Below are positions 23,976-35,493 of a stretch of 64,000 bases of DNA, one piece after another. Source of the DNA: Cyclaneusma minus (Eukaryota; Ascomycota; Leotiomycetes; Marthamycetales; Marthamycetaceae); assembly GCA_037179335.1 (NCBI GenBank), contig JAKZHN010000019.1, positions 620,001 to 684,000 on the forward strand. Direction: 5' to 3'. The first letter of the stretch is position 1. Each line of letters starts with the position of its first letter. Made by a program: the position numbers and the translations under genes. The notes under the pieces were generated by a model that was not told the DNA's origin, did not search any database, and saw nothing but the letters and a program-made list of their open reading frames with translations.

Positions 23976-24881
23976 GGTACGGGAATCTAAAAATCTTATA
24001 TCTTAGAAATATTTAGATAAGATATATCTAATTTTAGCGCTTGTTTAGATAGTTTTGAAGATAAATCTAAACGTTTTAAAAATCTAAAATATTTATAAAA
24101 AAAAGTGCCAAAAGCTGGCATTATAAGCCAAGCTATATTATAAATTAATTTTTATTTAAAATATTAATGTCTTTTTATTATAATAGTAAAAGAATGGAAT
24201 AAAAAGCTTTAAAATTGAATTATATAAAATTTTTATAAGAAAATGTATCAAAGTTAAAGGTGATTTAAAGTAAGAATCAAATGTTTGAGAATTTATTTTT
24301 ACTCAAATAAATAACAAAATTAAAAATCTCTATAAGTTCTTAACATTATTCTATTTTTAAAAATTTGTATTTTTGCTGGAATTTTTGGAAAATACTAGAA
24401 TTAGCTTTTATTTGTATAGCTTTAATATAGCGTTGCGGGGAATTTATACAAAATAACTTCTAGAATTGAATTATAGCCTTGCCTTCCGCCTTGCCAGAAA
24501 TCACTTTTAGAATTTTATAATTTAGAATAGTTAAATTTATAACAAATTTAATAAATATTTTTTTAAAAAATTCACAAAATGCCGATTATAAATAATTTAA
24601 AAAGTGCATTAAATTATTTGTATTATAGCGCTTTATATTGGGGCATAAGTGGTAATGTGGTTGGCCATTTGAGCCTTATGACATAGCCAAGAGAAGGCTC
24701 CCCGAAGTAAGTACCTTTGCATAAAAAATAGGTATAAAAGTACTTACCCCTTTTACCCCTTTTACCCCTTAGATACTATCTAAAAACTCAAGATCTTATG
24801 TTATATTGGGACCCCTTTAGATAGATTTTATCTTAAGATATTATTTAAAAGTTTATTTAAATTTGATTAGATTCCCGTACC
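23976..24881. mobile_element. 906-bp TIR DNA element, AT-rich, non-coding (MITE-like or repeat-mutated)
   Basis: The ends are perfect 15-bp inverted repeats: GGTACGGGAATCTAA at 23976-23990 and TTAGATTCCCGTACC at 24867-24881. Inside the GG/CC a TA lies at each end, compatible with a TA target duplication as in Tc1/mariner/pogo elements. The interior is very AT-rich compared with its flanks, has no substantial open frame, and carries at least eight copies of ATCTAAA or its complement TTTAGAT clustered near both ends, as in transposase-binding subterminal repeats. A short (ACCCCTTTT)-type triplication lies at about 24746-24770. Strong AT bias also fits repeat-induced point mutation of a former longer element. 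Classification rests on structure only. Confidence 0.7.
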
Positions 24882-26414
24882 CTGGCCTGGTGTTTTCCAC
24901 TCACCAACTTCTTCGGGATTTCAGCCCACCTAGGTAAAAATAGGGCTCGCCGATCTGCTATTATCAGTGTTCAGAAAACGCCGTCCAACAAGTCGGGCAG
25001 GTGTCAATGACGACGACGATGTCTCAATTCCCCGTCAAAAAAAGGGCAAAAAAGGCAAAACATACAACAGCAGGTATTCGCTGGTGGTCACCCACCCAAC
25101 TACTAATTTGCCGATCTGAGGCTTATGTATGCAAGAGCGGACGGGTTTGCCAGTTCTCCTCAGTCTATGGTCGTATGTGCTAGATGTTTCTAAACTTTGG
25201 TTTAAATTCCAGCTGTCGGCGTTGTTTTCGCCGGGTTTGTTGAGTTAGGTGGAGTTGGCCAATATCCTAGATTTGGCTCCGGGTTTCCCTTCACTGTAGG
25301 CCGTTTACATGGATCTCACTTATTCATCCCGGTAAATAATTAATTGGCAGAATACGTGGCGGCCGAGGGTGTCTTAATCCTGGAGGATGAAGACTGGTGC
25401 CGCCGTGCCGGGAAGGCTCATTCGGTTCAAACTCACGAGAGAGCGCGCGGTCACAGTAGAGTGGCAATTTACAGCAATGGAAGACTCATTGAAGCAATGT
25501 CCTGTTTTGTACAAAGCCCCGATGCCATTTTCTCGTTGGATTTATACAATATAAAATAATAAAACATCTGATTTGTTCCAGTCAGTCAAATACATTATAC
25601 ATTGAAACCCTCCCATATGCCAAAATGCATAAAAGATTGTTTTTTCCATCAAATAAATCGCTCCGCCTACTATGCTCAGAAAACGCCAGCAGGATTCCAG
25701 AAATCCTCGAACTCCTGCGGCGTATATTGCTTTCATCCGTCCCTATATTGCAACCACCTTGTCCAGGTGATCGGTAAACGTCCGCTCTCGGTCAAAAATC
25801 GCCGAGAGGGAGGAAAGAAAGGGGGTATAGTAAACACAAGACATTGAATATGTAAGTTTGACATGAAGGAAGGCCGTAATGTCCAAGGTAGTGGATTTTA
25901 TGTGTTATTTTCCAGCCACGGAGCTGGATTTTCCACAAGATACTCCTGCACTATATCGAACGGCTTTTCCGCCTCAAAAGGTTGACACGAATCAAGGACT
26001 CCGCTCTGCCGAGCCGAAGTGTTGTCCGGATTGTACCGGAAGACCTGTCAGCAGATCAATGTGTCGTTTTGGCATCAAGCCTTCTCCAAACGTATTGTAG
26101 GAGAAATCGCTGAGGGAGTCTCGCTTTCTCCCGAAGAGGTACCGATGCGGCAACTTATTAAGGAAGTCTGGCTCAGCTGGTAGAAGCGAGATCCATGTCT
26201 ACTGCCAGTGACTAGACTTCCTTCCAAAAGATTGCCGTATTCGCACCCCTCGGCGAGCTTGAAGCCGGTGCCATGGCATCTTCCCCGGCGCGCCGCCACC
26301 AAAATAGTACGCAGGTCGCACTACTCGAAGGACGATTACACACCCAGCGTACCCAAGTTACGCTGGCTGGTTTCGGTCGACCGGGTCGTTGAAGGGCTTT
26401 GAAAGAGTCAAAAA
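24882..26414. other. Intergenic with possible decayed coding remnant at about 25900-26190
   Basis: No intact gene. Between about 25930 and 26190 two adjoining plus-strand frames read like old coding sequence: one with RLFRLKRLTRIKDSALPSRS and ending at 26108, and another with FSKRIVGEIAEGVSLSPEE and ending just after KEVWLSW. Neither has a start or a recognisable family, so no gene is called. Confidence 0.3.
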
Positions 26415-28984
26415 TCAATTGATCCTCCTTCCATCAAGGAATCTCGGTTGCGGCTCCAGAAGATCCGCAGGCATTGGCGCCGCCCTTCTGCGAGCTTCAA
26501 AAGCTGCTTTCTCCTCAGGATCTAAAGTAAAGGCTTTCTTCAACCACCCAAACCCGCTCTTCTTTTTCTTGATCTTTTTGTCGGTGGCAGTTGTGCTCTG
26601 ACTCATTATGCTCGTGCCCTTTGCGCTCGGCAGCCTCTCCATAGGCGGACGCGGCGGAGCAGGACCCGAGGCAGTCCACGGACGTTGTAGGGGAGAGTTG
26701 GGGTTGGGTGCGAGTGGAGTGAGGGGACGTAAATATGGTTGATCGGAGGCCGGAGATGGGAAGTGAGTTCGCAAGCCGAGAGGAGGCTGCGAAGAATGCA
26801 TGCTCGGAACTTCGCAGAAAGAGACGGAATGCGAGGCGGGGTCGTGGGGGCTGGGTTGACCGGCCGTGGACGGGCGTTGTAAGAAGCTGGGTTGCGGGGG
26901 CCGGCGAGGCCGTTCGTAGGAGTCTTTCGAGGCACTGGAGCCGTACCGGTTAAGGGGTCCCGGCTGATGGGAAAGACGGGGAGGAGATGATCGAGCTGAA
27001 TTGTCGAAAGAGGTGGTACTGGATTTTCGCGAATCGATTGGACTGTGAAGAGATGAAGGGGCTCGAGGGGGTGGTTGAAGTGTATAATGCACCTCTGACG
27101 AAGTATTCGAAGAGGGCCGCTCCTGCATCACAGGCCGAGTAGCAGGAGGTAGTGGGAAGCAAATTTCTAAATTAGAAGTAGATCTGTCCAAGTCTACTTG
27201 CTGATAGCCAGAAGGCCGCCTGCTGCTTGTCTGCGAAGACACATTGGAAGTGGGCCGCTCGGGCGCAGCCGATCGACGAACGGACGAACGTGGGAAAAAT
27301 CCATGCGAATGGGTCGTAGGCCCGAGTCGATCCGTGGGTCGCGGAGAATTTTGCATGTGCAATGAAGCATTGGAATTGGGTCGTTCAACGGCTGCGCTTC
27401 CTGAAGCAGGAGGTTTTGGTGAAAGACGTCGCGATTGCTCTGACATCCGCACGGAGGCCGAGTTGCTGCTAGCCATGCTCCCCGCAGATACTCGATCGTT
27501 GGGCTGAAGTCTCAGAGACATCTGATTCCTGGAAGACCTCTGGCTGGTGTTTGGAGTAGAATATACTGTCGGGGCAAGCACTGGTGGACTCCTAGAAGAC
27601 CTCTGGCTGGGTTCTGGAGTAGAATATACCGTCGGGGCAAGACCTGGCGAGGGCTGTGGGCTATAGGTGAAAGGTTGGAGTAGCATCGGAAAAGAATCCC
27701 CTTCGTCCTCCTCATCGTCCTCGTCAGACATGTCAGGTGTTTGTTCTGGAGTCACTTCTCGTTCAGGCACAAAATGCAAGTCCGGTGGCGCAGGTCTAAC
27801 AGGCGAAGCTGTCGAATTTTGACGGCTCTTAGACGTTGAATGATGAAGACTTTGCGAATGAATAGCTTGCTGGGGAGAAGACGGAGGAGAATCTGCAGAT
27901 GCCGAGGACAAAAGCGAGGGCGTTATGCTAAACTTTAAAAATGTTAATCTCCCGATTCCGTAACGGCCTCGGCGCACAGGAGGAAAAGATTACTACCAAA
28001 CTCGAAACATGGACGACTCACTCTGGTGTTGCGGCTAACCTCGCCCGCTCGCCTATCCATCTCAGCTACGATGTTACCGAGTTGGACCAAAGATTCGCCA
28101 AGTGAATTCCCCTTGCCCTGGAGCGAGACATATGCTTTGTACCAGCCGTCGGCGTTCCCTTTCATGGCTTGGAAAATTTCTTGCATGTTCGGGCGGCTGT
28201 CGCTCAATTTGTAGTCCCGATTACTCTCCTGCTCCTTGGCCAAATAAACAGCAAATTCTCTGGTTGCAGCTAAGCCTTGTTCGACATCCTGGAGTGCATC
28301 GTTCATGGCGGATGTGGTGCGCGTGATGATGTGCTCGATTCGCTCGTTGCCCTCAACAATCTGTAGTCTAAACTTTCGATCCTCCAGCATCTTATCAAAA
28401 ACTTCAATGTTGCTTAACGGCAATTTGAGGAACTTCAATCGCTCTTCAATATCCTTCTGCGAAAGGTCGAAGTCTGCCAGCGTGGACTCGAGGAACTCGT
28501 CGACTTCGTCCACATGACCACGCAGAATGGCCAGCACCTGTTCATCGTCTTTCGCAATACCATTGAGAAGAAGATAGATGCCAAAGGAGATTTGCGCCAT
28601 CAGCTTCCAAAGCTTGTGATGCTTTTCGCCGGGTTTCTTCCGCCACCGCGCGGCATGGGTTTCCTCGCATGTCTTCTGGTCGAGTAGAATCTTGCGTCGA
28701 GTTTCTGCATCTTTAACGTTCGACTTTCGTCTGGAAGGGGCTGCATCTTCTGCTGCTTCTTGCATAGACTCGGCGAAGGCATCCTGCATGGAAGGAATTG
28801 GGTGTTCCGGCACGTTCATTTCGTCTGCGCTGTCGGCCGGCCGATCTTCGCCCTCCTGTGGGTCTTGTGTATCCTCAGCTTCGACCGGGACTAAGGGAGG
28901 GTCGAAGGTTTTGAGACTGAGATGACGAGAGTCGTGGAGGAATGAAGAGAAGTCGAGGCCTGCGAGAAGATCGGTGGAAGCCAT
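26415..28984 (-). CDS. Conserved-looking fungal protein, helical N-terminus and disordered basic C-terminus (function unknown)
   Basis: Not recognised. Exons on the minus strand are 28984-28022 and 27932-26415, in phase 0, giving 826 aa; donor GTGAGT, acceptor AAAG after a TTAAC branch site. Residues about 90-320 are predicted helical and charged (WRKKPGEKHHKLWKLMAQISFG; DFDLSQKDIEERLKFLKLPL; FDKMLEDRKFRLQIVEGNER) and end in a region resembling a coiled coil or helical bundle. Residues 325-760 are Ser/Pro-rich, with a duplicated APTVYSTP...SQRSSR unit encoded by a roughly 60-bp tandem repeat at about 27530-27650 and several ERPxSNxS motifs. The tail KKIKKKKSGFGWLKKAFTLDPEE is a basic amphipathic segment that could bind membrane or act as a nuclear signal. 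Divergent from the membrane-protein gene across 2 kb. Confidence 0.8.
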
Positions 28985-30950
28985 CAGCCCTTCGGCTCAT
29001 GCGGAGTCTTATCGACTCCGGCCTGCATCTACCAGGGGATTGGAGAGAGCAGGGCAGCGCAGCTCGGCACTGCAGGTCGAGGCCGGGCTGGAAAGGACAT
29101 GCGTGAGGGGATATCCGGCGCGCGACGTCGTACACGAGGGTGGGTGCGGTGGTTATGGAAGCGCAGGAAGCCGCTCTTACCGCGGCCAGGGGCAGGGAGT
29201 GGTATAACTGATCGCAGCGCGGTTGAGCAGCATGGAATGTAGGGGATTTCCGGGGCCGGGATGGCGTGGGACGGAAGGGCGGTGGAAAGGTCGAAGGCTC
29301 TGGTGGCGGCAAGGGAGCGACAGTACAGAAGAGAAGCAGGTGACGGAGTGGGAGCACCACGCGGCTTTCTCGAGAGTTCCGCAAGTGAGGGAGTCGGGCG
29401 CGGCAGAGGCTGGAATAAGGGAGGAGGACGCTGGAGTGACGGAGAGCCTCCCGGGTAACTGAATCGGTCTGGGCAGACCATGCGGCGAGCATGCAGAGAC
29501 GGCCAGATACAGGGGCCGCGAGGCTGACGGTGCGCGGAAAGAGCCAAGTCTGCTGCTAAAGATGGTGACACGGCCGGCGCTAAGCCGCTTCGGGCCTCTT
29601 ATTCGCGTGCGATGATCTCCTCTGCACATAGCCGTCTATTCAAGTACATTGATGTAAGAACATGCACATATGATTGTTCGCAGCTTCCAAACTGAACAAC
29701 TGCCGTTGGGCATTCATTTCTTTTTCTGCCCGGCTTCCAGATCACATTCCTGCTCTTCCTGGATTCTTCAGCATCGGAGCATGCTCCTATATTACTCGTA
29801 CCACCCCGCTGGATCGAGATGCACCAGACCGTGGAAAGTCAAGACATTGATGGTACCGCAACCGAGCCTGTACCACCACTAGGCCGGCATCCGGACGTCT
29901 CTCCGAACAACTGAACTCTCTGCTTACGAGGCAGTATTGGAATTAAGAACGGCATCCGTCGAAGCATGAGTTGCTATGCTATGTTTTTCATGCATCCCAT
30001 TTTGACAATACCATGCGCTTGGCCGTATGTAATCTCCAGAATTGATCCCATGCACTCAGACTCTGAACATGTCTCAGCCTTGTGCAGAATCATGAATGAT
30101 AGACAGATTCACGACATGCCAGCCTCGCACAACATTGATGTGGCTGTCCCGTTAAAGACAAGGAACGTTTGTCAAGATCTCCCCATCTTCGATCTATGTC
30201 GGTGCGGGAGCAGTCCCACCTCGGCCCAGCATGAATCTCACGATGGTGATATGGTCCAAGTTATAGGGTTACACAACTCGCTTTCCATTCTTTCGGTCTT
30301 CTATCTCTTCCTTCTTTTTGTAGAAGATTGAAGCTTTCTTCCAACATGTTCCATCCCTCTGCATGGAACTCATTGTGCATTCTGCAGTCTGCTTGGCATT
30401 ATTGCCTATTCTGAAATACACACATGTACATCAATGTATGTACTCCACCAAAAATACATCGTCGTGCAGATCCTACGATTTTCCGAGTCCCTGAATTTGA
30501 AATGTTGTTCCGGCCTCGACTTCCTATTCGAGCCAGCAAAGTCCGACATGACAAGGATTCGAGGCCGTACCGCTTACAGGGTCGCCGCGGGCAAGTCGTG
30601 AATCGTCGTAGTTTTACGACGACGAGTTTCACGATGATGGTAACATGAGGTCCCACATAGAGTAGGCAGATCTGTGCATTTCGTACAAAATCGCCCTTGA
30701 TGGCCGTTCTTTCGTCGTCGTCCGTCGACGTTGCTGGTTTTGTCGCTGTCGCTCTTTCACAACACTACCGAGACCGAGATGCTAGGAAAGCGAGACTCCG
30801 TGCAGTCGTCCAGAAAACCCACTTGTCAGAATCGCAATTTCGGGGTAGCGAAAAACTCATTCGCGTGAAGACATAGAAGGCTTCGTTTGAATCCTCAACA
30901 TCCAACCGACTCGAACAATCTTCGAGAATTTTTGAACCAAAGTCTTCACC
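28985..30950. other. Divergent intergenic region, no gene seen
   Basis: About 2 kb between two head-to-head genes. The part from 28985 to 29600 is GC-rich, which produces several overlapping long open frames on both strands; none looks like a protein. Downstream of 29600 only short frames occur. Confidence 0.4.
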
Positions 30951-31914
30951 ATGAGGCTCTCTAATCCCTTCGTACTGGGAACGGATACTTGGGACCCAAG
31001 GTACGAACCAACATCATCTCCCGCAGTCGGAGAATAGGAGACTAACGCCACCAATAGCCACCGATTTGAGACATCCTGGCTATTCACCCCCTGGATACTC
31101 TTCGCTATTCGTGCTACATTCGTTCGTCCCATCCACCGACCCTTAGTAACACCAAGACCATTCGTCACTAACCTGCCACCTTATGAAATAGTCATTCTAC
31201 GCCTTCTTCACCTCTTTCTTCCACATCGGCTGGGAAGCCACCCACGAGTCCGCAGGCGGCCTTGTCTACGTCGGCCAGTCCTTCTCCTACTTCACCGTAC
31301 TCACCTACTGGGGCCTCGCCTTCTACTTCCTCGTCTCCGCCGCCCACACCTTCACCTACGCACGCACCGGCGTACCCCTCCTCGACTCCTTTCCCCGCTC
31401 TCTGCAAGCCCTCCATGGCCTATACCACACCACCGTCACAACCTATCCCTTCATCGTGTCTGTCGTATATTGGGGCATCATTTACCCGGGAGTCTGGTAT
31501 ACCAACGCTTATGACCGATGGAGCAATCTTTCCGAACACGGCATGAACTCGGCGTTTGCACTTTTTGAACTCCTGTTTACGCGGGTAAATCCAGCCCCCT
31601 GGGTTCATCTGCCATTCTGCATTGTGCTTCTGGCGCTGTATTGTGGGTTGGCGTATGTGACGGTTGCTACTGAGGGCTTCTACACGTACACGTTTTTGGA
31701 TCCAGCGGAAAATGGCGCGGGCATGGTGGTGGCGTACGTGTTTGGCATTCTGGTGGGAATTATTGTGGTGTTTAGTGTTGTGAAGGGCGTGGCGTGGACA
31801 AGGAGATGGGTTACCGAGAGTAAGATGGGGATGACGGGGAAGTTTTCTGGTGGGAGGGGGCTGCCGCAGGTTGATGTAGAGCTGCTGGAGACGAGGGGAA
31901 CCTGGGAAAAGTGA
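30951..31914 (+). CDS. Multi-pass membrane protein, FAR-17a/AIG1-like
   Basis: Exons 30951-31000, 31058-31121, 31192-31914 give 278 aa with matching phases (2, 0). The protein has about six hydrophobic segments: ETSWLFTPWILFAIRATF, SFYAFFTSFFHIG, FSYFTVLTYWGLAFYFLV, TYPFIVSVVYWGIIY, LPFCIVLLALYCGLAYV, and VVAYVFGILVGIIVVFSVV. The pattern, including a YWGLAFYF segment and conserved His residues (HGLYHTT, HGMNS), resembles fungal proteins of the androgen-induced AIG1/FAR-17a or rolling-stone type; human AIG1 hydrolyses fatty-acid esters of hydroxy fatty acids using a Thr and His. Whether this fungal protein is a lipid hydrolase is inference. The cytosolic tail after TRRWVTESKMG is short and polar. 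Confidence 0.75.
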
Positions 31915-34290
31915 GGACGGAGAAGTGAGTTAGGAGGATAGGGGAGCAGCACGGTTTGGTTGCTTCCTGGGCGGATGATTTGCAGCGAGTGCATTGCGAT
32001 GGCGCTGACGGAGCATTGGGCGGTTTGTCTATTTGGCATCATACACTGAGATGCGAGGCGTAACAGAGTCTGGCGGATATGAGAGCATTATTCTAGCCTC
32101 AAGCGGCATTTAATTTCGGCATCAAAAGCGCTTCAAGGGCGAGTCCACGAAATTGTCTTTCAGACGCAGCAATTCCACCACATCTTTTCCAAAACATGAC
32201 TTATGGCTCATAGTTGGTGTCGAAGTCTTCTCCTCATACTTGCTGCAACATGGAAGTCATCAGTCAACTCCAATACGGCCAACACCACCCGTGACGACAC
32301 TCAGCCACAAATCGCAACATGACATTCCCACACACCAGAGCCAATGAGCGATCGACCAACACCCCCTGTTTGGCATTTCGCCCTAGCACCCACCTAGCAC
32401 CTCCCCATGCTCCAAAATCTCCGGCCATGTGCTGCACCCAGGTTCCGACAGTTCATGTACCTGCAGATCCGTCGCGTTGCATGCACTTCAAGTTGTGGTG
32501 GTGGTGTGGACTTGACGTGCATTCCGAAGTGTTTCGGGGACACGAGGCCGGGACGAAATAGGAAGGTCGTCGTGGGCGAGTTGGTGCGGGACGTGTTCTG
32601 CAAGTGCCGCAGTGCGGGCCAGCTCGTAATATATTTTGGCTGTTTCTAGTGGACAATTGGGGCGGGTGATGCTTATGTGGCTTGGCTGTAGGGCTGGGAT
32701 GTTTAGCATGTGGGGTTTGGGGGACTGTGGGTTGGAGTACGAGAAAGGGGCTTGAGAAGAGGTGGTGGGGTGTGAGCTGGGGATTCCGGAGAGGTGGTGG
32801 TACTGACTGGGAATATATGGGAGTTGCGGGACAAAGTGGCTATTTTGCTTGATGAGCTACTGCTGTCTGTTGATGTACTTGTTGCTGACGACTGATGATA
32901 ACATCTTCCATCAAGTTCATTTGCCACTATCGGACACAGAAGCTCTTTTTTCTCACACTTGATGACCTGAGTCCTGGAGCTCAACTGCGAGGCGTGTCGT
33001 CTGAAGGACACAAATTCGCTCGGTTCGCCAGAGCAACTAACGAAGCTTTCCAAAGAAGCCACATGGACATAGTCCAAAGCTTTGCGTAGATTCTGCAACA
33101 CGACACCACCGTATCGATAATTTTGATGGATGCAGTTTGCTCCTCTCTCGACCAAGAGCTGCTTTGTACTTTGAACCCCTATTCAGGGGAAATTTTGAAA
33201 AATTGCTGCTGTTGCGTTAGCTTGCCACCCTCAACTATAGCGCCAGCTGTCGATGACAGCCTTTTCACATTTGAGTTGGGAGATCAAGTTTTGAGTTGTG
33301 TTACTGGACAACTGGGCAAACAGCCATCCAGGTTTGCAACTCAAGGCATTAAGAAGGGTCCCAAATATGCAGCAGCCAGCGCCATAATCTCGACCTCAGC
33401 GGCAGCCTCCTGCTCAGAAAGTCTGAAGGTTAAAAGCTTGAGCCTGTTTATCGTTTTTATACTTCGAGATCCTTACAGTTGATCGAGGTAGTTGGCTTAC
33501 GAGAATCATGGTTGAAGCAGCGGCTTCTGCAGAATCACTTGCTACTTTTCATATCACGTGCTGCTCACTATCTACCCCCTTTTCCTGAGTACAAAAGCAT
33601 ATCTTCCTGGCGGTGATATGCTCCTCATGTTTTAAAGCAGGCTAGCAGCGACTACACAACGAACGCTCTCTTTGAGCTGGGAGTCAAAACCAAAAGCTTC
33701 TTTTTCAAGACTTCGCCAAAACGGCTAGCTGGCACAGAACATACACCAAGTCTCTTGTCTGGTCAAGACGCACAATGCAGATGGTGAATCGATATCTGGG
33801 CTGCTGTCAAACAAAAATGTGCTGTCGCACGCTTCTGCCTGCCGTCATCAGCTGCATTTGCCGTCGTCAGGTGCGCCCGCTACTGTTTCACCAGCCGTTA
33901 CATGCTTTGAAAAATGTATGTTACTCAGGGGAAAGATCTGGATGAACGATTTTGGAAATTTGGAATTACTCATTTGAATCCCCACTACAGGTTTATGACC
34001 CAGTTGGAGTCCTGGAATACAAGCTCCATCCCGTGGAGAGAATACACACGTCCAGTGTCTCTTGAAGAAATTTAGAGAAGAACCAAGCAGCTGCATTTTA
34101 TAGCTGTGCAAGTCGAGTCTCTCTCCTAATCAGTTGCAAATACGTGACTTGCGTAATGCGTTTCCGCCAACATGAGTGTAAGCATATACAATACCTGCAT
34201 TAACCACCAGCTCACATGATCTGCCACCAAATCAGTGAGAAGCAGCAACAGCATTTGTCAAGAAGAAGCACAACATCACTCACCTCACGC
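31915..34290. other. Gene-poor region, no confident gene
   Basis: 2.4 kb with several open frames of 60-150 codons on both strands (for example minus 32703-33155, plus 33126-33482 and minus 33848-34096). None has a recognisable domain, signal peptide or intron pattern. A minor young gene cannot be excluded. Confidence 0.35.
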
Positions 34291-34292
34291 GA

Positions 34293-34945
34293 GCAACTGA
34301 GCAACCTGCTACTGCGTCTGCTGGCCTAAAACTGTAAAAGGGGGAGAGTCGATGACCAAGAAGAGAGTAAGCCTAACAATCTTGAGAAAATGGTCGACTC
34401 GAAGCCTTGAGACTCATCCTATGCAGGATTCTTGGATGGTTTGTCCAAGCAGTGATCCATCACTCAACAAGTTCCTGCCGCAAGTCCCGGGATGCATTCA
34501 ATGTCTGAAAGTCCTGGCCGAATCTTACTGTCACAGCTTCATCCTGTCACCGCGTGGTTTTCTCTGCTGTCATAGCCCAGAAGACAGGGGACATTGTTCA
34601 CAAGCATCTTGTGAAGGGAGAGAATAACTCAGCTCGCAGTCACACGAGCAACTGCTAAGCTGCGCTGTGCCAGCCTGGACTATAAAAGGGGGCGGATAGA
34701 CGTCCACACTTCGAGCAAGCCCAGCTATCAGATTGAGCCTGTGCACGGTATTGTGGAGCATTTGCGCAACCCTCTGATGATAATTCTTTTCCTCTTTGGA
34801 GGGAGTCCTCCCTGATCAAATACTTGCTGCGAGCCCCAAGATCTGTCCAAGAGGTCTAAGTCCTTTCAAAGCACTACTGTCATGCCGCTGTGCTGCCACT
34901 GCTTGAGTTTTCTCCTGTCATAGCCCCAGGTTGGCAACAGACGCG
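34293..34945. repeat. Diverged tandem duplication, 348-bp period, each copy with a TATA-like box
   Basis: Two adjoining copies align with constant offset: CTGTAAAAGGGGG at 34332 pairs with CTATAAAAGGGGG at 34680 (348 bp apart), AAGTTCCTGCCGCAAG at 34469 with AATACTTGCTGCGAG at about 34818, and GTCATAGCCC at 34569 with GTCATAGCCC at 34917 (348 bp apart). The first copy contains an open frame of 91 codons starting at ATG 34352 with eight Cys; the equivalent frame in the second copy is interrupted by stops. The copies have diverged a good deal, so the duplication is not recent. Confidence 0.6.
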
Positions 34946-35493
34946 AGTATGCTGTGGGCAGGCGAGAGTGAGCTGTGAAAGACACACGGATTTCTGAGCA
35001 GGTCTTGCTTGCTGGTCTGTCGCCGCTAGTGGCAGAATTGAGCTGGTGAAGAAGACAAGAATGACGAGGATGCTTCGGCGTGGAGTTTCTTGTTTTGCAG
35101 TTTGAAGAACAAGAAGACAGGTGTGTGCATGATGCTACTTATATGGAAATTGTGTCTTGTGTTCCAATGAGCATCGATCACTTGACTTTCCATTCATAGC
35201 AAGCTGTTGGATGTTGTTCTCTGGAGTGGATCATGTGGATCACGAGAACTTTCAGCTGACGTTGGCCAACTTCAACTTGGAGTAGAGTCAGTTCTTCGAC
35301 AAAGACTGATTGCTCGGCAGCACGCGGGGATGTATGGAAACACCCCACTGCTTTGTGCAGGCGTGGAAGCTCAAACTCTTTGGCGCATATGGGTCGGCTA
35401 AGCTATATAGGCATGTTGCGCCAGAACCCCGAGAGGGATCTTCGCTCTGCGGTCCTCCTCTTGTCTCCCAAGACTGAAACTCCAGTTGCCACT
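34946..35493. other. Intergenic upstream of SET-domain pseudogene
   Basis: No gene recognised. A TATATA stretch lies in GCTATATAGG at about 35402, about 90 bp upstream of the SET-gene ATG. Confidence 0.4.

Noticed and set aside
28875..29629. Several overlapping 150-205-codon minus-strand frames
   Set aside because: GC-rich, stop-poor region; frames overlap each other, are Pro/Ser/Arg-biased in every frame and precede the start of the 826-aa gene, so they are chance.
34352..34627. 91-codon Cys-rich frame as a secreted effector
   Set aside because: No signal peptide, and the frame is broken in the duplicate copy; kept only as part of the repeat finding.
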